Positions 1 through 7,846 of a stretch of DNA of 15,738 nucleotides are shown here, in pieces. Position numbers and translations under genes: made by a program. Each line of letters starts with the position of its first letter. Position 1 is the stretch's first letter. Origin of the DNA: Candidatus Hydrogenedentota bacterium. GTDB taxonomy: Bacteria > Hydrogenedentota > Hydrogenedentia > Hydrogenedentales > SLHB01. Location of the stretch: contig DAOLNV010000107.1 in assembly GCA_035416745.1 (NCBI GenBank), positions 1-15,738 on the forward strand, in the 5' to 3' direction. The notes beneath the pieces are model-generated. The model saw only the letters and a program-made list of their open reading frames with translations, was not told where the DNA came from and made no database searches.

Positions 1-48
1 CTCTGCGGAGCTCCGGACCGTTTCCTTGTTGCCGGGCTCGCGGCCAAT

Positions 49-77
49 TTGAGCGCCCGGAGCGATTGCGCTAGATT
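49..77 (+). promoter_or_regulatory. Candidate sigma70-type promoter for the GH51 gene
   Basis: TTGAGC (49-54) and TAGATT (72-77) each match 4 of 6 positions of the -35 and -10 consensus and are separated by exactly 17 bases. The predicted transcription start is near base 84, upstream of the preferred ATG at 130 and almost exactly on the alternative ATG at 85. This is a consensus-only call with no experimental support, and two 4/6 hexamers are not rare by chance. Confidence 0.3.
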
Positions 78-129
78 CTCGGCTATGGCGGAAAGAAGGC
101 AGGCAGCAACGGGGAGGCGTAAGCGGACC

Positions 130-2445
130 ATGATTACGACATTGTTGGCGTGCATGATATTGGGCGCCGCCGAGGCGCAGAACTTATTGCCCAATCCGTC
201 GTTCGAACAACTCGACGACGGCAAACCCGCCGGGTGGCATACGCGCGTATGGGGCGGGGAGGCGGCGTTCGAAGTGGCTGAAACCGGGCACTCGGGCAGC
301 CGTTCGGCGATGATGCGGTCGGAAAAGGGCGCCGATACGACGTGGAGCGTCGAGCTCCCCGTGAAACCCTTCTCGGTCTACCGGTTGTCCGGGTGGATCA
401 AGACCGAGAACGTGACACCCGCCACGGGCGAAGGAGCTTTGTTCAACCTCCACGGCATGCCTTACAAGACCCAAGCCCTCACGGGCACCCATGACTGGAC
501 GAAGGTCGAACTGACCTTCGAGACCGACGAGCAGGACTCCGTCTTGTTCAACTGCCTCCTGGGCGGATGGGGACTGGCTACGGGCACGGCGTGGTACGAC
601 GATGTGTCGATCGAACTCGTCAAACAAGGAGAACTCGACGTGAGCGCAACCATCGACGCCGCCAAGACCGGCGAGCCGCTGTCCACGTACGTTTACGGGC
701 AGTTCATCGAACATCTCGGCCGCTGCATCTACGGGGGCATCTGGGCCGAACTGCTTGAGGACCGGAAATTCTTCTACGGCGTGAACGCCGAGGAATCGCC
801 CTGGAAAGCGCAGAACCAAGGCGATGGCAGAGTCGAGATGACCACGGAGAACGCCTACGCGGGCGAGCAGAATGTGCGGCTGATTCCCGGCAGCGGGACC
901 GCCGGCATCGTGCAGATGGGCATTCCGCTTGTCAAAGGGCGGGCATATGAGGGCCGGCTCGTGATGGCGGCGACGGAAGACATTAATGGTGTGCGGCTGG
1001 CCGTGGCCTGGGGTACCGAGCGTGAGCAAGCCGTCCACGTTGTATTCAGCGACCTCTCGCCCGGGTTCAAGGCCTACGACTTTTCGTTCACGGCGGAAGG
1101 CGACGCCAATCCCGGCATCTTCCATGTGGGTGCGCAGGGGTCCGGACGGGTCGATATCGGCACGGTCTCGCTGATGCCGGCCGACAACGTTCGCGGCATG
1201 CGCGCGGATACCCTCGAGTTGCTCAAACAGCTCAATGCACCGGTATACCGGTGGCCGGGCGGCAATTTCGTGAGCGGATACGATTGGAACGACGGGATCG
1301 GCCCGCGCGACAAGCGGCCGCCCCGCAAGAATCCGGCCTGGAAAGGCATCGAGCACAATGATTTCGGCCTGGACGAGTTCATGGTGTTCTGCGAGACCGT
1401 CGGCGCCAAGCCGTTGGTTGTCGTAAACAGCGGCGCGGGAAACCTGGAGCTTGCTCTCGCCGAGTTGGAGTACGCCAACGGCGCGGCGGATACGCCCATG
1501 GGCAAACGGCGCGCGGAGAACGGGCATCCCCAACCCTACGGCGTCACGTGGTGGGGCGTCGGCAACGAGATGTACGGCGACTGGCAGATCGGCCACATGC
1601 CGCTTGAGGAATACGTGAAGAAGCACAACAGCTTTGTCGAGGCCATGCGCGCGCAGGATCCGTCGATCAAGCTGATCGCCGTGGGCGCGACAGGCAAGTG
1701 GAGCGAGACCATGCTGACCGAGTGCGCGGACCACATGGACCTGCTCAGCGAGCATTTCTATTGCGGCGAGAAACAAGGCGTCGCGGCCCACGTCAACCAG
1801 ATCGTGCAATCCATCCGCGACAAGGCCGAGCGGCACCGCTGGTACCACGCGAACCTCCCATCCCTGGCGGGCAAGCACATCCCGATCGCCATGGACGAGT
1901 GGAACTACTGGTATGGCGAGGAGCTGTACGGCGAGATAGGCGTACGGTACCATCTTAAAGACGCGCTGGGCATTGCCGCGGGCATCCACGAATACGCGCG
2001 CAACAGCGACGTTATCTTCATGGCCAATTACGCGCAGACCGTCAACGTGATCGGCTGTATCAAGACCACCGGCGCCGCCGCGGCATGGGACACCACGGGC
2101 TTGCCGTTGCTGCTCTACCGGCGCGAGTTCGGCACGATACCGGTAGCAGTGAAATGCGGGCGGCCTATTGACGTGATGGCTGCCTGGACCGCCGACCGCA
2201 AGGCCCTCACCATCGGCGTGGTCAATCCCCTCGCGGAGGCGCGCGAGGTGCCGTTCACCTTGAACAATGCAAGCATCACGGGCAACGGCACGGTGTGGAC
2301 CATCGCCGGAACCGATCCCATGCTCTACAACGTGCCCGGCGAGGCGCCAAAGGTCGAGATTGTCGAATCGCCGGCGACCGGCATTAGCGACACGCTCGAC
2401 GTGCCCGGTTACAGCATCAGCCTGTTCCGGTTGCCGGTAAAGTAA
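130..2445 (+). CDS. Secreted GH51 alpha-L-arabinofuranosidase with two CBM-like modules
   Basis: The 771-residue product should release terminal alpha-L-arabinofuranosyl residues from arabinoxylan, arabinan or arabinogalactan side chains outside the cytoplasm. Residues 1-16 (MITTLLACMILGAAEA, then Gln) are a short signal peptide. Residues about 18-165 (NLLPNPSFE ... WYDDVSIEL) form a CBM4/9-like jelly roll. GH51 signatures follow: YGQFIEHLGRCIYGG (189-203), RWPGGNFVSGYDW (374-386), WWGVGNE with the predicted acid/base E480, and MDEW with the predicted nucleophile E590. A second jelly-roll insert (about 222-350) sits near the start of the barrel, as in plant and fungal GH51 enzymes. GH51 enzymes without extra modules are about 500 residues. 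ATG 130 is chosen because GGGGAGG (111-117) precedes it by 12 bases. ATG 85 would add an Arg-rich n-region (MAERRQAATGRRKRT) but lacks a Shine-Dalgarno site. Family is firm; start and exact substrate are not. Confidence 0.93.
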   Translation: MITTLLACMILGAAEAQNLLPNPSFEQLDDGKPAGWHTRVWGGEAAFEVAETGHSGSRSAMMRSEKGADTTWSVELPVKPFSVYRLSGWIKTENVTPATGEGALFNLHGMPYKTQALTGTHDWTKVELTFETDEQDSVLFNCLLGGWGLATGTAWYDDVSIELVKQGELDVSATIDAAKTGEPLSTYVYGQFIEHLGRCIYGGIWAELLEDRKFFYGVNAEESPWKAQNQGDGRVEMTTENAYAGEQNVRLIPGSGTAGIVQMGIPLVKGRAYEGRLVMAATEDINGVRLAVAWGTEREQAVHVVFSDLSPGFKAYDFSFTAEGDANPGIFHVGAQGSGRVDIGTVSLMPADNVRGMRADTLELLKQLNAPVYRWPGGNFVSGYDWNDGIGPRDKRPPRKNPAWKGIEHNDFGLDEFMVFCETVGAKPLVVVNSGAGNLELALAELEYANGAADTPMGKRRAENGHPQPYGVTWWGVGNEMYGDWQIGHMPLEEYVKKHNSFVEAMRAQDPSIKLIAVGATGKWSETMLTECADHMDLLSEHFYCGEKQGVAAHVNQIVQSIRDKAERHRWYHANLPSLAGKHIPIAMDEWNYWYGEELYGEIGVRYHLKDALGIAAGIHEYARNSDVIFMANYAQTVNVIGCIKTTGAAAAWDTTGLPLLLYRREFGTIPVAVKCGRPIDVMAAWTADRKALTIGVVNPLAEAREVPFTLNNASITGNGTVWTIAGTDPMLYNVPGEAPKVEIVESPATGISDTLDVPGYSISLFRLPVK

Positions 2446-2497
2446 GCCGGGCGCCAGAAACACTTAACGGCCCCGCGCCGCGAGGCCGTAACCAGAC

Positions 2498-2535
2498 AGA
2501 CGGCCCTAAGCAGGCCCGTTCGCACGGGGCGGTCT
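2498..2535 (+). terminator. Possible hairpin after the GH51 gene, no T-tract
   Basis: AGAC (2498-2501) can pair with GTCT (2532-2535). Inside, GCCC (2503-2506) can pair with GGGC (2527-2530), with one G-G mismatch between the two stems. A competing inner hairpin, CCCGT-TCGC-ACGGG (2515-2528), has a perfect 5-bp stem and a 4-base loop. No run of T follows, so this is not a classical intrinsic terminator. Confidence 0.25.
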
Positions 2536-2634
2536 CTCTGAAAAGATCGCGGAAACCGGGAGATCGGAGTACGATACCAGCCGGGAACCGCGGAGGGGGC
2601 CTCCGTGTATGCGTCTGCAGAAGGAGTCCATATC

Positions 2635-5600
2635 ATGAGACAGACCTGCCTTATTGTTCTCTTCCTTCTGGCACTCACGGCGTTCGCCGCTGAAGGGCCG
2701 GACTACCTGTTGCTCGTCACGGAAACGCCGCTGTCCGGCGGTCTGCTTGCGCGTGACTTCGAACTTGCGCAGTTTGTTCACATCGACCCGGCTCAATTCG
2801 CGCCGAAGGCGTTTCTCGAACAGGGAGAAGACCTGTCCCCGCTGGTCCTCCAGTTCGACGTCCGCGAAGATGGGCCGGACCGGCTGCTACTTGAGGCGCC
2901 GGGCGATATCCAGGCCGGCGCGCGCATCCGGTTCTACGCCTCCGGCGGCCCCGAGAGTGCGCCGCCCGCGCCCGCAGCCGCCGTCTCCGCGAAGGTCGAG
3001 AATGGCGTCATCACGATCAATAACGGCATCGTCGAAGCCGTTCATAACCCCGCTGCCATCGGCGGGCTGCCCTCCAAAATCACCTTCCTCGAGACAGGCC
3101 AGGTTTTTGAAGGCTATTTCTTCAACGACCGCGTCTACAGCAAGGAAACCGGCGCGTTCTCCATTCGCTTTGACACCCAGCCCGAGGTACGCCTGCTCTC
3201 GGCGGGACCTATCGAGGCGGTCGTCGAGGTCCGCGCACGATACATGCAGGACGCGGCCCCCGCCCCCGGCAACGCGCGCGCCGTGTATCAGTTCCGCTAC
3301 CGTGCCGGGTCGCCCGCCATCGAAATCGTGGCGAATTGTACCCAGGACGCCTCGAGGACCTGGCCCGAACTGCACCTCGCTGAATGGCATTTCCCGTCGC
3401 GTCCGCTCAAACAGTGGGCTACCGGCGCGCCCCTCCAACAGGGAGAGTTTCAGGAGGACGGCCAGTCGTTGCGAGCCGCTTCGTGGGCGTGCCTGTCTGA
3501 CGGAACCCATGTATTCGGCCTGTATGGCGGGACCATCCAGCTGTATTCCGGCACGCCCACCTATGGCAGCTACGTCCATGGGCCGTGGGTGACGTGGGAC
3601 GGCATCGAAAAGACCCTGCGCACGACCGCATGGCTCGATGCGGGCGCAAATGCCGTGCAGGAACTTTCCGCGGCGGCCGCCACGCCTCCGGCACAGGTCC
3701 GGACGCGCGTCAGTACGCCCGAACTCGAAGCGCTGCGGCAGAAGATCGCCGAAGGTCTCGCCGCGGCCGAGCCCGGCGACCGCCGTGCCCAACTCCTGGC
3801 GTGGCGCTTCTCGCGCTACGCCAAGCCCGCCTTCTGGGAAGCCTCGCTCGAAACGACGCGCGACCTGCTCCAGATGCTTTCGGTGGTGATGGACCGCCCC
3901 GTCGCGATGCCGGTGGCCGGTCCCCAGGACCAGGCGCTGCACCTTTTCGATCAAACGCTTGGGGTGATCTCCTTCGACCCGGAAACGCGGCGCCCGTTGC
4001 GAAGCGTATACAGCCTCGAGGGCCGGCGCGAGTTCCTGTCGGACCTCGAGAGCCCCTTATGGACGCTGACCGTCGAGAATGCCGAAGGCCAGGAATCCGC
4101 GTGGAGCAATCTCGACGCGCATTTTACGTGTGAGGCGCTCCTTCCGTCCGCCCCGGAGAAGGTCCGCAAACAAACAATGCTGGTGTGGACGGGCCGTGAC
4201 CAGGCGGCAGGGTTCACCGTGACCGTCACCATGGCCCTCGAATCGCCGGGACTCGCCATGACGCTCAAGGTCGCAAACGACACAACCAGCGTTGCCGTGA
4301 ACCGTATCGAATTCCCGATACTGTCTCTGGGCCCGATCGGCGGCTCGCCGGACGATGACCAGTTTCTCGCGCCGACGGTCTCGGGAACGGTATGGCCCGC
4401 GCCCTTGGTCAACGGCATCTCGGTCGACGCCCGGTACCCGAGCGGATGGGGCAGCATGCAGTTCGGAGCGCATTACGACGCCGACGCCGGGCTGTACGTG
4501 GCCGTTCACGATCCCGTTGCCGCAACCAAGCGGTACCGCGTGGCGCGCGACGACGCCCAGCAGGCCCTCGACGTGCGCATCGAGTGGACCGCCCCGGATG
4601 CCTCCGTACCCGGAAACGATTTCGAGACGCCGGGGCCAGCCGTGCTTGCGGTGTTTGACGGAGACTGGTTCGACGCAGCCCAGCTCTACCGCGCCTGGGT
4701 CGAACGGGAAGCCCAATGGTGGCCTTCGCGGGAACACTGGGACCGGCCGGACTCGCCACAGTGGCTCCAAGATATCTGCGTCTGGGGACGTCCCAACGGG
4801 GCGGCGGCCACCGCTGTTCCCGAGACTCTCGCGTTTGCCCAGTATATGGGTGTCCCGACGGCGGTACACTGGTATTCCTGGCACGAAATCCCCTTCGACA
4901 ACAACTACCCGCACTATTTCCCCGCAAAGGAAGGATTCGCCGAGGGCGTCGCCAGATTGCACGAGGCCGGCGTTCGCGTCATGCCCTATATCAACGGGCG
5001 GTTGTGGGACTCGGACACCGAGGATTTTCAGTCGGTGGCGCTGCCCGCCGCGACCAAGAAACGTGACGGCTCGCCCTATGTCGAGCATTACGGAAGCGAG
5101 CCGGAAGACCTCGTGCCCATGTGCCCGACGCAGGAGGTTTGGCAGAACAAGGTGCAGGAGGTCGTGTTGCGCCTGGTCGGACCCGAGTTCGACGTCGATG
5201 GCGTGTATATCGACCAGGTGGCCGCGGCGGCCCCCGCCGAATGCTACGACCGAAGCCACGGCCATCCTCTGGCTGGGGGCGACTGGTGGACCACCCGGGG
5301 ATACTGGCCCATGCTCACCAAACTCAACGCGGCCATTGATCAGCAGTTCCCCGATAAGATGCTCACCACCGAATGCAACGCGGAACCGTTCACGCACGTC
5401 TTCGACGGGTATTTGACCTGGCATTTCCAGTACGAACACGCCGTGCCGGCGTTCGCGGCGGTGTATGGCGGGAAGATCGTGATGTTTGGGCGGTCTGACC
5501 CGGGCGAAGAAATCCAGGCGCATGTGGCGCGCACCGGCCAGGCCCTGGTCTGGGGCGAACAACTCGGGTGGTACGCCACCAACTATGTCGAGCGCATGCC

Positions 5601-6018
5601 CCGCGCCGCGGAATACCTGCGCCGCTGCGCCCGTGTCCGAAGCCATCTGTTGCCGCAACTCGCGCGCGGGCGCATGCTGCGTCCGCCCGCGGCCACGGGC
5701 GATATTCCCAAGGTCACCGCGAACTGGGCGTGGGGAGGCGGCGACTGGCCCGTCACGACACCCGCGCTCCAAACCGGCGCATGGACCGCGCAAGACGGGT
5801 CCGTTGCGTTCATCTTCGCCAATACGGTCGAACAGCCGCTCACGTTCTCGTGGGTGCTGAACGGGAATGACTACGCCCTGAAAGGCGATGCAATTCCCTG
5901 CACGCGCGTGACGGAAGACGGCATCTCGCCTGCGGAGCCCCTAGCCGCCGGGTCCTCAAACACCGTGACGCTCGAGCCTCTAGCCGTCACGGCGTTTCTC
6001 TTGGCCCCCTCGCCTTGA
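2635..6018 (+). CDS. Large secreted DUF6259 protein, putative TIM-barrel glycoside hydrolase
   Basis: The product is 1127 residues. Residues 1-18 (MRQTCLIVLFLLALTAFA) are a Sec signal peptide, so it works outside the cytoplasm. About 20-690 are beta-rich, with a GH36/GH31-like look of an N-terminal beta-sandwich before a barrel. Residues about 705-1010 match the DUF6259 barrel: VHWYSWHEIPFDNNYPHY (744-761), VMPYINGRLWDSD (782-794), DVDGVYIDQ with D860, and TTECNAEPF with E913. The last 100 residues look like a C-terminal beta-sandwich. D860 sits where retaining alpha-glycosidase clans place the nucleophile, so D860 and E913 are candidate catalytic acids by inference only. No substrate is established for the family to my knowledge. 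AAGGAG (2621-2626), 8 bases upstream, fixes the ATG at 2635; the in-frame GTG at 2605 has no such site. It may be co-transcribed with the GH51 gene, 189 bases upstream. Confidence 0.82.
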   Translation: MRQTCLIVLFLLALTAFAAEGPDYLLLVTETPLSGGLLARDFELAQFVHIDPAQFAPKAFLEQGEDLSPLVLQFDVREDGPDRLLLEAPGDIQAGARIRFYASGGPESAPPAPAAAVSAKVENGVITINNGIVEAVHNPAAIGGLPSKITFLETGQVFEGYFFNDRVYSKETGAFSIRFDTQPEVRLLSAGPIEAVVEVRARYMQDAAPAPGNARAVYQFRYRAGSPAIEIVANCTQDASRTWPELHLAEWHFPSRPLKQWATGAPLQQGEFQEDGQSLRAASWACLSDGTHVFGLYGGTIQLYSGTPTYGSYVHGPWVTWDGIEKTLRTTAWLDAGANAVQELSAAAATPPAQVRTRVSTPELEALRQKIAEGLAAAEPGDRRAQLLAWRFSRYAKPAFWEASLETTRDLLQMLSVVMDRPVAMPVAGPQDQALHLFDQTLGVISFDPETRRPLRSVYSLEGRREFLSDLESPLWTLTVENAEGQESAWSNLDAHFTCEALLPSAPEKVRKQTMLVWTGRDQAAGFTVTVTMALESPGLAMTLKVANDTTSVAVNRIEFPILSLGPIGGSPDDDQFLAPTVSGTVWPAPLVNGISVDARYPSGWGSMQFGAHYDADAGLYVAVHDPVAATKRYRVARDDAQQALDVRIEWTAPDASVPGNDFETPGPAVLAVFDGDWFDAAQLYRAWVEREAQWWPSREHWDRPDSPQWLQDICVWGRPNGAAATAVPETLAFAQYMGVPTAVHWYSWHEIPFDNNYPHYFPAKEGFAEGVARLHEAGVRVMPYINGRLWDSDTEDFQSVALPAATKKRDGSPYVEHYGSEPEDLVPMCPTQEVWQNKVQEVVLRLVGPEFDVDGVYIDQVAAAAPAECYDRSHGHPLAGGDWWTTRGYWPMLTKLNAAIDQQFPDKMLTTECNAEPFTHVFDGYLTWHFQYEHAVPAFAAVYGGKIVMFGRSDPGEEIQAHVARTGQALVWGEQLGWYATNYVERMPRAAEYLRRCARVRSHLLPQLARGRMLRPPAATGDIPKVTANWAWGGGDWPVTTPALQTGAWTAQDGSVAFIFANTVEQPLTFSWVLNGNDYALKGDAIPCTRVTEDGISPAEPLAAGSSNTVTLEPLAVTAFLLAPSP

Positions 6019-6040
6019 AGAAGGGTCAACGCACGCGCTC

Positions 6041-6060
6041 GGCTGTGTGATACAGCAGCC
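6041..6060. terminator. Small hairpin between convergent genes
   Basis: GCTGT (6042-6046) and ACAGC (6052-6056) form a 5-bp stem with a 5-base loop. An alternative register pairs GGCTG with CAGCC on the outer edges. It lies between the DUF6259 stop (6018) and the microprotein stop (6061), where a shared terminator would be expected. It is short and lacks a T-run on either strand. Confidence 0.2.
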
Positions 6061-6165
6061 TCAGTAATCGAGTCCGAAAAGCGGACCGAAAACAATCAGA
6101 ATAATGTAGAGCGGCCATAACAGGGCCCGCACGATGCTGTTGTCAAATAGCTGGAGAAAATTCAT
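6061..6165 (-). CDS. 34-residue single-pass membrane microprotein
   Basis: The minus strand encodes an uninterrupted 34-residue frame from ATG (6165-6163) to TGA (6063-6061). The ATG is preceded by a near-perfect Shine-Dalgarno site, AAGGGAGG (6180-6173), at a spacing of 7 bases. The product begins MNFLQLFDNS and continues with IVRALLWPLYIILIVFGPLF (residues 11-30), a convincing transmembrane helix, then ends GLDY. A single Arg at residue 13 and the acidic C-terminal end are the only charged features besides D8. Its size and build resemble accessory subunits such as KdpF or CydX, but the sequence matches none that I recognise. It is divergent from the DUF6807 gene and convergent with the DUF6259 gene, with no obvious membrane-complex partner nearby. 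The ribosome site plus ideal helix argue for a real gene; conservation is unknown. Confidence 0.6.
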   Translation of the reverse strand: MNFLQLFDNSIVRALLWPLYIILIVFGPLFGLDY

Positions 6166-6527
6166 AAGGCGTCCTCCCTTACCTTGTTCAATCGAGCATA
6201 CCAGAAGTGGTGGGTGCTCAGCTACCATGAGGGTTCATGATGCCCTGTCCCCTGCTCTTCGCGGGAAAATGACTGAAAACGGCTCGCAACTCGTTTGCCA
6301 ACCAAGCTCTGACGGTCCGACGCATGAAATGCATGTTCAACAGGCTCCACTGTGGACGGCTTCTGTAAGTGTTTCCGTCGCTTGCCCTTAAACCACGTGA
6401 GCCCGGCTCAACCCCGCTGCCGTACGGCGCAAACCCATCCTGGATACTGGACTTACGGGCGGGAACATGATAAACTACGCCCACGCCGTACGTGGTCTTT
6501 TGCCAGGGACGCGGAAGGAGAGAAAGG
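6166..6527. other. Divergent control region between the microprotein and DUF6807 genes
   Basis: These 362 bases hold no convincing gene. They contain the Shine-Dalgarno site of the microprotein (6173-6180, minus strand) and that of the DUF6807 gene (6513-6520). They also hold a weak plus-strand promoter candidate (6448-6476) and two copies of GCCGTACG (6419-6426 and 6485-6492). Short open frames on both strands lack ribosome sites and resemble no family. Both flanking genes must be driven from here unless transcription reads in from elsewhere. Confidence 0.6.
6448..6476 (+). promoter_or_regulatory. Weak promoter candidate for the DUF6807 gene
   Basis: TGGACT (6448-6453) and TAAACT (6471-6476) each match 4 of 6 consensus positions and are spaced by 17 bases. 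The start of transcription would be near 6483, giving a leader of about 45 bases before the GTG. The two GCCGTACG copies lie one on each side, as operator half-sites might. Consensus match only. Confidence 0.25.
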
Positions 6528-7700
6528 GTGGCATTGTCGCTTAAACTTGCGGTCGAGGCCGGTCCCCATGACCGTTCCTTCTGCCCTGTAACCATAAGTT
6601 TACCAATGAGTTATGCAGGATTCGGGGGCGTGCTCCTGCAAGATATGGAATCCAAGAAAACGATTCCTTGTCAAGTGGCGCGTAGCGGCAAAGAAACCAC
6701 GCTAACTTGGCTCGTGACGGGTCTGAAAGCAGGCAAAATCCAGAAACTCGCTGTAAAACCGCTTCCCCGGACGCAGATGCAGGCCAAGAACAAAGTTATT
6801 CTGGAAGACGAGCCCCGCGAGGGAAAAGTGACTGTGTCGGTCCTGGGCAGTCTTTTTACGGCTTACAACTACGGCCTCAATTGGGTCCGGCCGTTTCTGT
6901 ATCCGGTGCTCGGGCCCGGCGGGGCCCAGGTCACCCGGAATTGGCCCATCTCGGACCATGTGAAAAACGAGAAAAGGGATCATCCTCATCACAAATCCAT
7001 CTGGGTCGCTTATGGCGAGTGTGGCGCCAGCAAGGTGGACAATTGGGCTGAGCAGCCCGGTCACGGATGGCAACGGCACGTGGCGTTTCTCAAGAAAGCG
7101 TCTGGCCCGGTATTTGGCCAGATTGTTGCGAAGAACGATTGGTGCACTCACAAAGAAAGGAAACAATTCGAGGAAATCCGCGATATGCGGTTCTATGCTC
7201 TCCCTGGGGGCGTTCGTCTATTCGATATCCGTGTCACGTTCCGCATGACCGAAGGCCCGATTACCTTCTATGACACGAAGGAAGGGGGGCTTGTTTCCGT
7301 GCGCGTTGCCAGTTCCATGGATGTTCCATGCACGGGCAAGATCGAAAACGGGTACGGCGGCATCAACGAAATGGAAACGTGGGGGAAAAGCGCTCCCTGG
7401 TGCGATTACAGCGGCATCGCTGATGGCAAACACGTGGGCATCGCCATCATGGATCACGAGACCAACCCTCGTTATCCAACCGGCTGGCACGTAAGAGATT
7501 ACGGCCTTATGACAGCGAACTGCTTTGCGTGGAAGCATTATCGCCCTGAAGCAAAACTAAGGGGAGACATGAGGTTCCCAAAAGGGAGCCGGACAACTTG
7601 GACATACCGGCTCTATATTCATCCGGGAGATGCAGCCCAAGGCAAGGTGAAGGACCGGTTCCTGGACTTCATTGCGCCGCCGCGCGTCAGCGTTGCATAG
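6528..7700 (+). CDS. DUF6807 (PmoA-like) family protein, cytosolic
   Basis: The 390-residue product belongs to the DUF6807 family, often mislabelled 'methane oxygenase PmoA'; nothing in it resembles a membrane monooxygenase subunit. Diagnostic stretches are VRPFLYPVLGPGG (120-132), the histidine-rich DHPHHKSIWVAYG (151-163), KEGGLVSVRV (251-260), and GKSAPWCDYSG (286-296). The family fold is a beta-sandwich and the function is unproven; genome context elsewhere points to carbohydrate metabolism. GGAAGGAG (6513-6520), 7 bases upstream, selects the GTG at 6528 over the in-frame GTG at 6492. There is no signal peptide, unlike the neighbouring glycosidases, so it probably acts on an imported substrate. 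Hand counts give 28, 34 and 28 G+C in three 60-base blocks, against 38 and 36 in blocks of the GH51 and zwf genes, which may mark a different history. Confidence 0.82.
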   Translation: MALSLKLAVEAGPHDRSFCPVTISLPMSYAGFGGVLLQDMESKKTIPCQVARSGKETTLTWLVTGLKAGKIQKLAVKPLPRTQMQAKNKVILEDEPREGKVTVSVLGSLFTAYNYGLNWVRPFLYPVLGPGGAQVTRNWPISDHVKNEKRDHPHHKSIWVAYGECGASKVDNWAEQPGHGWQRHVAFLKKASGPVFGQIVAKNDWCTHKERKQFEEIRDMRFYALPGGVRLFDIRVTFRMTEGPITFYDTKEGGLVSVRVASSMDVPCTGKIENGYGGINEMETWGKSAPWCDYSGIADGKHVGIAIMDHETNPRYPTGWHVRDYGLMTANCFAWKHYRPEAKLRGDMRFPKGSRTTWTYRLYIHPGDAAQGKVKDRFLDFIAPPRVSVA

Positions 7701-7834
7701 GCCGTTCCAGGCACGAAGCGCGCCCAAACAGGTGTTGCCCGGGTGGGAGCGTGTTTCGAACGTGGGGACGGAGAGTTCTTCGGTACCGGCTGCACGCGGC
7801 CAGTCCGCCGTGGGTCTCTGAACGCAACGGCACC

Positions 7835-7841
7835 CAGGAGG
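7835..7841 (+). promoter_or_regulatory. Ribosome binding site that fixes the start of the tailed phosphatase
   Basis: CAGGAGG lies 5 bases before the ATG at 7847. It shows that translation begins with the lysine-rich tail, not at an internal Met nearer the catalytic domain. The internal ATG candidates (residues 73 and 132) have no comparable site. Confidence 0.8.
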
Positions 7842-7846
7842 CAAAC

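Noticed and set aside
184..2463. Long open frame antisense to the GH51 gene
   Set aside because: It mirrors the codon bias of the high-GC sense gene, encodes no recognisable family and has no ribosome site; the sense frame has intact GH51 motifs.
4057..5793. Long open frame antisense to the DUF6259 gene
   Set aside because: It is rich in Arg, Gly and His without domain motifs, which is typical of high-GC antisense frames.
6134..6391. 85-codon plus-strand frame overlapping the microprotein gene in antisense
   Set aside because: No ribosome site, no motif, and it runs opposite a frame with a strong ribosome site and a transmembrane helix.
6481..6501. Terminator-like stem CCACG-CCGTA-CGTGG followed by TCTTTT
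   Set aside because: The stem is only 5 bp and lies in the leader just before the DUF6807 ribosome site; no plus-strand gene ends nearby. Attenuation is conceivable but not supported.
6218..6595. 125-codon minus-strand frame in the divergent region
   Set aside because: It overlaps the 5' end of the DUF6807 gene in antisense, has no ribosome site and no recognisable motif. A decayed gene cannot be excluded but is not supported.
6528..7700. Reading the DUF6807 gene as a methane/ammonia monooxygenase subunit because of the PmoA label
   Set aside because: The product is soluble, lacks transmembrane helices and has no PmoB or PmoC neighbours; the label is a database misnomer.
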